Of a stretch of DNA of 10,128 nucleotides, positions 5,820 to 10,128 are shown in pieces. The position numbers were made by a program, and so were the translations under genes. The stretch comes from an uncultured Collinsella sp. (GTDB lineage: Bacteria > Actinomycetota > Coriobacteriia > Coriobacteriales > Coriobacteriaceae), in NCBI GenBank assembly GCA_958419975.1, contig CATZIG010000052.1, positions 1 through 10,128 on the forward strand, written 5' to 3'. How positions within the stretch are numbered: position 1 is the stretch's first letter; the number at the start of each line of letters is the position of its first letter. The notes under the pieces were generated by a model. It was not told the origin of the DNA. It did not search any database and saw only the letters and a program-made list of their open reading frames with translations.

Positions 5820-6143
5820 ATGGAACGACGCCGACAGTCTGCCGTTTATAGTCCCGGTGGGTGTGGATGCGGCTTGTTGTTGCTTCCGGTTATTGCTGTG
5901 AGCATTGGCGTGATGTTTGCGCTTGCTGGGCTGGCTGCGGCGGCACTCGTACTGTTTATCACTGCCATCGGCGTGACGATTTGGCTCTGCCGCAATCGCG
6001 AGCGACGCCGTGCCGACGGTAAAACCAATGTCGGCTGGGTTGTATTCCTGGTCATTGCGTACCCGCTGAGTGTCAGCTACCTGGTGTTCTTTGTCCTGTT
6101 GATGGTCAGTGCCTTTACCGGGGAATCCGTCACGGTGGGTTGA
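5820..6143 (+). CDS. Small membrane protein of unknown function
   Basis: 107 residues, family not recognised. A basic N-terminus (MERRRQSAVY) and a Gly/Cys turn (SPGGCGCG, 11-18) lead into a long hydrophobic stretch, about 19-57, probably two helices. A basic loop (CRNRERRRADGK, 57-68) follows, and a last hydrophobic segment spans about 71-98. By the positive-inside rule the N-terminus and the loop are cytoplasmic. The ATG at 5820 follows GGAG by 5 bases; an in-frame GTG at 5790, touching the higA stop, is possible but has no better site. It lies 29 bp after higA and could be cotranscribed with it. No toxin-antitoxin role is visible. Confidence 0.75.
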   Translation: MERRRQSAVYSPGGCGCGLLLLPVIAVSIGVMFALAGLAAAALVLFITAIGVTIWLCRNRERRRADGKTNVGWVVFLVIAYPLSVSYLVFFVLLMVSAFTGESVTVG

Positions 6144-6207
6144 TGCGCTGCCGGCAGACGGTCGCGCAAAGTGCGTTTGCTCGGCGTTTGGATAACTGCA
6201 TTGGCCG

Positions 6208-6237
6208 TTTACCGCAACCTTAGCTCTCAGCTAATGA
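6208..6237 (+). promoter_or_regulatory. Possible promoter with palindrome upstream of the FxLYD-protein gene
   Basis: TTTACC (6208-6213) and TAATGA (6232-6237) are spaced by 18 bp, a weak promoter match. Between and into the -10 lies a perfect palindrome, TTAGCT-CTC-AGCTAA (6220-6234), which would suit a repressor site. Transcription from here would begin just before the 14-bp stem at 6249. The remainder of the gap from 6144 shows nothing recognisable. Confidence 0.3.
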
Positions 6238-6248
6238 ATTCAAGTTTA

Positions 6249-6302
6249 ATCCTTCCTACGATGTGCTGTGTGCCGGCACGGTAGCCGGATCGTAGGAAGG
6301 AT
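6249..6302 (+). promoter_or_regulatory. Perfect 14-bp hairpin sequestering a ribosome binding site
   Basis: ATCCTTCCTACGAT (6249-6262) and ATCGTAGGAAGGAT (6289-6302) are exact reverse complements separated by 26 bases. Inside the loop CCGGC (6273-6277) pairs with GCCGG (6284-6288) and abuts the outer arm. The 3' arm contains AGGAAGGA, the only ribosome binding site for the ATG at 6308, so the folded RNA would block initiation. It is not a terminator: no U-run follows and the coding start is 6 bases away. At the DNA level it could instead be an operator. Confidence 0.7.
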
Positions 6303-6307
6303 GAATA

Positions 6308-6751
6308 ATGGCAAAAGAGGGAAAGAAGCCGATCGGTAAGATTGTCCTAGGCGTCATCGTGGTGCTGGTTATTGTCGGTGCCGTGGGCTCTATGGGCGGC
6401 AACTCAACCGATTCGCCTGCGAGCGATTCGGCAAAACCTGCCGAGACGACACAGCAGGCTGAGGAGCAAAAAGAACCGCAAGAACCGTATACCATTGCTG
6501 ACGAGGCTGAAGACACTTCCAATCAGTTTGCCTATAAGATCACGGGGACGCTGACCAATAACACGGACAAGGAAAAGAGCTACATTCAGATTGAGTATGT
6601 TCTGTATGATGCTGATGGCAACCAGGTTGGAACGGCTCTTGCAAACACCAATCATCTGAAGGCGGGCGGCTCCTGGAAGTCCGAGGCGCTGGGCACGGTG
6701 TCTCCCGATCAGGTCGCCAGTTGGGAGCGTTCGGACGTAAGCGGTTTCTAG
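6308..6751 (+). CDS. Membrane-anchored extracytoplasmic protein with FxLYD-like domain
   Basis: 147 residues. A short basic N-terminus (MAKEGKKPIGK) precedes one strongly hydrophobic helix (11-28, IVLGVIVVLVIVGAVG). No lipobox Cys is present, so it is a signal anchor rather than a lipoprotein. A Ser/Thr/Glu/Gln-rich linker (32-60) leads to a compact beta domain from about 72: YKITGTLTNNTDKEKSYIQIEYVLYDADGNQVGTA. This resembles the FxLYD domain, an Ig-like module found in many surface proteins of Gram-positive bacteria. The expected position is anchored in the membrane with the domain outside. Its ribosome binding site is inside a 14-bp hairpin. It stands 32 bp before the HTH gene and is probably cotranscribed with it. 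Function is unknown; sensing or ligand binding for the downstream kinase would be speculation from context. Confidence 0.8.
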   Translation: MAKEGKKPIGKIVLGVIVVLVIVGAVGSMGGNSTDSPASDSAKPAETTQQAEEQKEPQEPYTIADEAEDTSNQFAYKITGTLTNNTDKEKSYIQIEYVLYDADGNQVGTALANTNHLKAGGSWKSEALGTVSPDQVASWERSDVSGF

Positions 6752-6783
6752 CATGTTGTATGCACTGGGGGAGGTGAAGTCGT

Positions 6784-7206
6784 ATGCCCGATAAAAAGCT
6801 GACTGACGAGTTGCTCAATGAGCTTCTCGACGCGCCAAACATCGATGGCTATATCAAAGAACACGACTTTGCCGCCCCGTCGCTTTCGAACTACCTGAAG
6901 CAGCTACTGCAGGAAAAGGGCTTGGAGCGCTCGCGCGTGGTTCGTATGGCTGATCTCAATGAGACCTTTGGCTATCAGATCTTTACCGGTGCGCGGCATC
7001 CGAGCCGCAATAAGGTGCTGCAGATTGCCTTTGCGATGGCGCTGACGCTCAAAGAAACCAACCGTGCGCTGACGGCTGCCGGGGTAAGCGTCCTTAACTG
7101 CAAGGACCGCCGCGATGCGATTATCATTTTTTGCATCGATCGCGGGTGCAGCCTCCAAAAGGTCAACGAGGAGCTGTATCGCTTTGGCGAGGAGACGGTG
7201 AGTTAG
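6784..7206 (+). CDS. Small helix-turn-helix protein paired with a protein kinase
   Basis: 140 residues, cytoplasmic. An acidic N-terminal helix (LTDELLNELLDAPNIDGYIKEH, 6-27) precedes SLSNYLKQLLQEKGLERSRVV (33-53), then RMADLNETFGYQIFTGARHPSRNKVLQIAFAMAL (54-87), which reads as an XRE/lambda-repressor-like helix-turn-helix. A helical C-terminal part (NRALTAAGV, DRRDAIIIFCIDRGCSLQKVNEELYRFGEE) completes the protein. I recall similar HTH proteins of this length beside kinase genes in gut Firmicutes and Actinobacteria, but cannot check. The ribosome binding site GGAGGTGA (6770-6777) is the strongest in this run, 6 bases before the ATG. The kinase follows after about 98 bp. It may be a DNA-binding regulator, a kinase substrate, or both; whether it binds DNA is inferred only from the fold pattern. 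Confidence 0.8.
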   Translation: MPDKKLTDELLNELLDAPNIDGYIKEHDFAAPSLSNYLKQLLQEKGLERSRVVRMADLNETFGYQIFTGARHPSRNKVLQIAFAMALTLKETNRALTAAGVSVLNCKDRRDAIIIFCIDRGCSLQKVNEELYRFGEETVS

Positions 7207-7256
7207 CGGCTGATATCTGAGCCGGCGGAGCTGCCGAACAACGATGCAAACGAACG

Positions 7257-7286
7257 GGGCGCAGATGCCATGGGGTGTCTGCGCCC
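7257..7286 (+). repeat. 9-bp inverted repeat just before the kinase start
   Basis: GGGCGCAGA (7257-7265) and TCTGCGCCC (7278-7286) are perfect complements with a 12-base loop; a G-U pair extends the RNA stem to 10. No T-tract follows on the plus strand, so it is not a good terminator. It ends 6-18 bases before the candidate ATGs of the kinase and could tune kinase expression relative to the HTH gene. Confidence 0.5.
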
Positions 7287-7304
7287 TGCGCTATGATGGA
7301 GGCT

Positions 7305-8684
7305 ATGGATACTCAGAGCCCAACATATTCCGATGACGAGCTGACCGCAGCGCTTGCCGAGCACCTGGCGTCGCTCGATCGCGACGACAGCTATCGCGTG
7401 GAGCGTGTACTTAAGCGCTCGTCCGTTGAAACAACCGAGCTCGTGTACTTTGAAGGAACCGGCGGTGGTTCGCTCGGCCCCTTTGTCCGTAAACGTATCG
7501 ATGCTTCGGCTCAAATCGGCGGGGCATACGAGCGCCTGTTTGCCGCTCAGCGGGCAGGCAGGCGTTTTGAGCACCTGCCCAGAATCGTCGATTGTCGTCG
7601 TGTGGGCGACGAGCTCAACGTGGTTATGGAATACATCGAAGGGGAGACGCTCGGGGCGCTGGTGGACCGTCTGGGAGCCACCCCCGATTATGCACGTGAA
7701 TTGTATCCTGTCCTTTGCGACGCCGTGGGCGAGCTCCATGCCGGTTTTGCAATGGCGGGGGAGGCTTCGGCGCCAGTGATCCATCGCGACCTCAAGCCGT
7801 CGAATATCATCGCGACAGGTGCCAACTATACGCCTGATGACGGCCTGACGTTTTCATCGCTGGTGATTATCGACCTGGGGATCGCGCGCGTATGGCGCGA
7901 TGGCGCCGATGCCGATACCGTCAAGTTTGGGACACGGCCCTATGCGCCGCCCGAGCAGTATGGGTTTGGGCAGACGAGCGTACGAAGCGACGTCTACGCA
8001 CTTGGCGCCCTGTTGTTCTTCTGCTTGACGGGAGTCGACCCTAAACCAGGGCTCGACATGCGCGAGCAATGCGAGGCGCGCGGCATTCCTACTCCACTTG
8101 CCGATGCCGTCTGCATGTCGATGGCGCTCGACCCGGCCAAGCGTTTTGCGAGCGCGGAAGCGTTGGGACGGGCGACGCGCGCGGCATACGATCTAAGTCG
8201 CCCCGTGCGGCCTCCTGCGCCTGCGCCTGTCCGTACTCCGGCCTCGGAGACGGTGTTGACGCCCCAAGGGCTCCAGAACCCCACAGGGCTTCCTAGGCCT
8301 GCCGCCTCCGCTGCATGCGGTCTGCTCTCTCGCGTTCCGGAGTCTCTGGGGCGTATTTGGAATACGCTCGTCTGCTTCTCGCTGCTTGTGTTCTTTGCCG
8401 GAAGTCACTTTGCCGTCTTTCACCCCACGGGAGCAAATCAAGGCTACCCGACGTGGCTTCTCATAATCGAGTATTTTTTCTTTGTCGATGGCCTTATGGT
8501 GCTTATGCATTTTGCGCTGCTCGATAAGCGCCGTCTTCGTCGGCGATTCGCACTGCTCGACAGCTATCGCGGCAAGAAACTCGCGAAACTCTGGCTCAAG
8601 GTATTGGGTGTGCTGCTCCTATGCATGATCGTCATAGTCGCGGTTGTCAATGCGACCGGCGTCGTCGATACCTCCGCTACCTAA
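7305..8684 (+). CDS. Ser/Thr protein kinase (Hanks type) with C-terminal membrane segments
   Basis: 459 residues from this start. The kinase domain covers about 28-295. It has a loose glycine-rich loop (EGTGGGSLG, 50-58), the ATP-binding Lys in VRKRID (Lys63), a helix-C Glu (YERL, Glu76), and the hinge VMEYIEGETLG. The catalytic loop HRDLKPSN (160-167, Asp162) is followed by DLG (190-192) in place of DFG. The activation segment is GTRPYAPPEQYG (209-220), with PPE for APE. All residues needed for phosphotransfer are present, so it should be active. A Pro-rich linker (300-335) leads to three hydrophobic stretches (about 352-372, 384-405, 431-452), so the kinase is likely tethered to the membrane with its catalytic domain inside. 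Several starts exist: GTG 7275, ATG 7293, 7296 and 7305. The last has GGAGG close by, though only 2 bases away; the choice is uncertain. Little of the chain is extracytoplasmic, so any sensor may be another protein. Confidence 0.88.
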   Translation: MDTQSPTYSDDELTAALAEHLASLDRDDSYRVERVLKRSSVETTELVYFEGTGGGSLGPFVRKRIDASAQIGGAYERLFAAQRAGRRFEHLPRIVDCRRVGDELNVVMEYIEGETLGALVDRLGATPDYARELYPVLCDAVGELHAGFAMAGEASAPVIHRDLKPSNIIATGANYTPDDGLTFSSLVIIDLGIARVWRDGADADTVKFGTRPYAPPEQYGFGQTSVRSDVYALGALLFFCLTGVDPKPGLDMREQCEARGIPTPLADAVCMSMALDPAKRFASAEALGRATRAAYDLSRPVRPPAPAPVRTPASETVLTPQGLQNPTGLPRPAASAACGLLSRVPESLGRIWNTLVCFSLLVFFAGSHFAVFHPTGANQGYPTWLLIIEYFFFVDGLMVLMHFALLDKRRLRRRFALLDSYRGKKLAKLWLKVLGVLLLCMIVIVAVVNATGVVDTSAT

Positions 8685-8688
8685 AAGA

Positions 8689-8711
8689 AAAGGGCCCCAT
8701 TGGGGCCCTTT
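8689..8711. terminator. Bidirectional rho-independent terminator between convergent genes
   Basis: AAAGGGCCCC (8689-8698) and GGGGCCCTTT (8702-8711) form a perfect 10-bp stem with a 3-base loop. On the minus strand the stem is followed by TTTTCTTTT, a good U-tract for ending the PcsB-like gene, whose stop lies 11 bp away. On the plus strand only the TTT of the stem is present, so it should end kinase transcripts less efficiently. Confidence 0.88.
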
Positions 8712-8721
8712 GCAGTTGCAC

Positions 8722-9855
8722 TTAGATGCGGTTCATCTGAGCGGCGACTTTGTTGTACCAGTCCTGCCACGTGGGCGGGCAGTACTTTTTGGCCGCTGCC
8801 GGGGTAAGGGTGGAGCCGTAGTTGGCGCCCAGATAGGCAACGTGAGCGGAGATGCCCTCGCTCCAGCTGCCAAAGCTGCGCCAACCGCCGCCACGTGCAC
8901 TCCAGCCCCAGGCGTTGTAAGAATTGGCGCAATAAGCACCCTTGGTGCTCTCGATGCAGGCGATGGCGGGGGACCAACGGGGGTCGACACCGGTATTCCA
9001 AGCGGCGACGGCAAAGTTATAGCCCTGGCCTGCCATGGGGGAGCCGGCGAGATAATTGTCGATGCGGCCTGTCCACTCATTAATGAACGAATCGTAATCG
9101 GAGTTACCAGTATTGGAGCTGTTCACCGTGGTGTCGATGGTGGTGTTGGTGTTGGTGGCCTGGCTGCTGGAATTGCTGCCGCTTACGCCCTCGCCCGAGA
9201 GCTTCTCGGCGGCAGCGGCCTTATCGGCCTCAAGCTTGGCAAGCTCGGCGGCATTTTCCTGCTCGGCTTTTGCCTGCGCCTCGCTGCGGAGCTGCTGGGC
9301 CTGCGCCAGCGCGTCCTCGGCGTTTTTCTGCTCTGCCTCAAGTTGAGACTTGGCCTGCTGGAGCTCAGCCTTGTTCTGCTCGAGTTCGGTTTGCATGTTA
9401 TTGAGCTCTTCGATCTCGTCGACGCTCGAGCTCGTGATCTGGTTGGTGTATTTGCAGGTCGTGATGAACTCACCCAGGCTCTGCGCGTTGACCAGGAAGC
9501 TCACGATGGGATTGGTGCCCTTCTGATACTTGTACAGATCGCGCATGGCGGAGCTTGCCTTGGCCTGCTGCTCGGGAAGCTTGGCCTCGATTTCCTCGAT
9601 GCTTGCCTCATTGGAGTCAATCTGCTTTTGCAGGTCATCGAGTTTGGTGCGGGCGTCGTTGTAGGCGCTCGTGGCGGCTTCGATCTTCTGCTGGGCTGCG
9701 GAAAGCTGGTCCTGCGTTGCCTGCGAGGCGGCATACGCCGCAACGGGGGAGAGCATCGGCGTGGCCGTCAGCGCAACGGCGAGCGCGGCGCTCGTGATGA
9801 TACGAGCCGGCTTCGACGCAATGAGCGCTGCGGTGCGATGATTCGAATGCTGCAT
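8722..9855 (-). CDS. Secreted PcsB-like coiled-coil protein with lysozyme-like C-terminal domain
   Basis: 377 residues. A signal peptide (1 to about 42: basic start, then ITSAALAVALTATPMLSPVAAYA, cut after AYA or AYAA) sends it out of the cell. Residues 45-220 are a long coiled coil of the type in PcsB/CwlO-like wall hydrolases, broken by KYQKGTNPIVSFLVNAQSLGEFI (109-131), the usual PcsB turn. A Ser/Thr/Asn linker (222-252) joins the C-terminal domain (253-377). There WSPAIACIESTKG (294-306) offers a catalytic Glu302 as in lysozyme-like transglycosylases, followed by NAWGWSARGGGWRSFGSWSEGI and HVAYLGANYG. PcsB/CwlO coiled coils are typically controlled by FtsEX; an equivalent here is not in view. 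The ATG at 9855 has AGAGGGAC 3 bases upstream; an in-frame TTG at 9870 has none. The cleavage specificity is inferred; the usual CHAP or NlpC/P60 domain is absent. Confidence 0.88.
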   Translation of the reverse strand: MQHSNHRTAALIASKPARIITSAALAVALTATPMLSPVAAYAASQATQDQLSAAQQKIEAATSAYNDARTKLDDLQKQIDSNEASIEEIEAKLPEQQAKASSAMRDLYKYQKGTNPIVSFLVNAQSLGEFITTCKYTNQITSSSVDEIEELNNMQTELEQNKAELQQAKSQLEAEQKNAEDALAQAQQLRSEAQAKAEQENAAELAKLEADKAAAAEKLSGEGVSGSNSSSQATNTNTTIDTTVNSSNTGNSDYDSFINEWTGRIDNYLAGSPMAGQGYNFAVAAWNTGVDPRWSPAIACIESTKGAYCANSYNAWGWSARGGGWRSFGSWSEGISAHVAYLGANYGSTLTPAAAKKYCPPTWQDWYNKVAAQMNRI

Positions 9856-9897
9856 CCAGTCCCTCTGCAATCAATCGTAGGTTATGGTTCGAACGGT

Positions 9898-9928
9898 ATT
9901 CTACTACTGCTTTCGACCTCAACTTGAA
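9898..9928 (-). promoter_or_regulatory. Possible promoter of the PcsB-like gene
   Basis: The minus-strand -10 TAGAAT (9903-9898) is a good match. The -35 is poor at normal spacing (CAAGTT at 17 bp), while TTCAAG fits at 19 bp, a spacing seen in MerR-family promoters. The -35 zone lies within the inverted repeats that start at 9917, so regulation by a bound protein is plausible. Confidence 0.3.
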
Positions 9929-9964
9929 CCTTAAAGGTTCCAAAGGGTCAAGTTGAACTTGAGG
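9917..9964. repeat. Nested inverted repeats, candidate operator region
   Basis: Several perfect palindromes overlap in 48 bp. TCAACTTGA (9919-9927) is complementary to TCAAGTTGA (9948-9956). AACCTT-A-AAGGTT lies at 9927-9939, and CAAGTT-G-AACTTG at 9949-9961. The outer CCTCAA (9917-9922) matches TTGAGG (9959-9964). The sub-site at 9946-9964 (GGTCAAGTT-G-AACTTGAGG) resembles the SoxR/MerR-type operator CCTCAAGTTAACTTGAGG known from E. coli soxS, but has one extra central base. A variant half-site, AGTTCAACTT, recurs at 10011-10020, next to TAACGTTA (10021-10028). Confidence 0.6.
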
Positions 9965-10089
9965 CTTTGGCTTTGACCTGCAGTTATGATGAATTGTTGA
10001 GAAACCATAGAGTTCAACTTTAACGTTACAGAGCCCTGTTTGAGAGGAGTTTTGGGCTGTAAAAGCTATCTCAACGTGGGGTTTCATAA

Positions 10090-10128
10090 CTACAGCGTGC
10101 CCTTCTGGCGAGCCTGCTCAATCTCTTC
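10090..10128 (-). CDS. C-terminal codons of an upstream gene, cut by the window end
   Basis: The minus strand reads E-E-I-E-Q-A-R-Q-K-G-T-L-stop from the edge to TAG (10092-10090). The composition is protein-like (charged helix, then a short tail) and the codons match those of neighbouring genes, but twelve residues cannot identify a family. It is about 234 bp upstream of the PcsB-like gene on the same strand. The gap in between holds only the inverted repeats and weak promoter described, with no clear terminator. Confidence 0.4.
   Translation of the reverse strand, partial: EEIEQARQKGTL

Noticed and set aside
7257..7286. Intrinsic terminator between the HTH and kinase genes
   Set aside because: The stem is strong, but the bases after it on the plus strand are TGCGCTATG, with no run of T.
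8644..9927. Plus-strand open frame of 427 codons opposite the PcsB-like gene
   Set aside because: Leu/Gly-rich repeats simply mirror the Gln/Ala/Glu-rich coiled coil. It also crosses the terminator and the end of the kinase gene.
9973..9990. Plus-strand promoter with TTGACC and TATGAT
   Set aside because: The two boxes are only 6 bp apart, so they cannot work together, and no gene starts to the right within the window.
9635..10087. Minus-strand frame overlapping the signal-peptide end of the PcsB-like gene
   Set aside because: It is out of frame with the hydrolase, begins in the intergenic repeats and shows no protein-like conservation pattern.
1..10128. CRISPR arrays, tRNA or rRNA genes, insertion sequences, phage attachment sites
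   Set aside because: No regularly spaced direct repeats, cloverleaf-like segment, transposase frame or integrase was seen on either strand.

Overview
The window looks like chromosome from a moderately GC-rich gut actinobacterium of the class Coriobacteriia. Collinsella is the best guess, from protein character, codon choice and the mix of genes, but no marker gene proves it. All assignments come from reading the sequence; no database search was possible.

Region 1 (1-5093) is a lysine/diaminopimelate locus using the N-acetyl branch. On the minus strand, in transcription order, are lysA and dapA in one uninterrupted 769-codon frame, then dapB, whose TTG start overlaps the dapA stop, then the 5' part of dapH, cut by the window edge. 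The leader of this operon holds a clear lysine riboswitch (about 3599-3757). Just after it, a 12-bp alternative helix competes with the closing stem. A divergent M20 metallo-amidohydrolase (3906-5093) is probably the N-acetyl-diaminopimelate deacetylase that completes the acetyl branch. The two divergent promoters overlap.

Region 2 (5094-8711) is a plus-strand accessory run. It starts with a HigB/HigA toxin-antitoxin pair behind a promoter with two candidate operators, followed by a small membrane protein. Next is a membrane-anchored protein with an FxLYD-like domain, whose ribosome binding site is buried in a perfect 14-bp inverted repeat. Then come a small helix-turn-helix protein and a Ser/Thr protein kinase with a hydrophobic C-terminal region. 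The last three genes lie head to tail. The HTH-kinase pair with the surface-exposed protein is the best candidate here for a poorly described signalling module. A 10-bp-stem terminator ends the run.

Region 3 (8712-10128) is a convergent minus-strand gene for a secreted PcsB-like coiled-coil protein with a lysozyme-like C-terminal domain, which should act on cell-wall peptidoglycan. Its upstream region (9917-10028) is dense in inverted repeats built on a CAAGTT/AACTTG core, suggesting control by a dimeric regulator. The last 39 bases appear to be the C-terminal codons of an upstream minus-strand gene.
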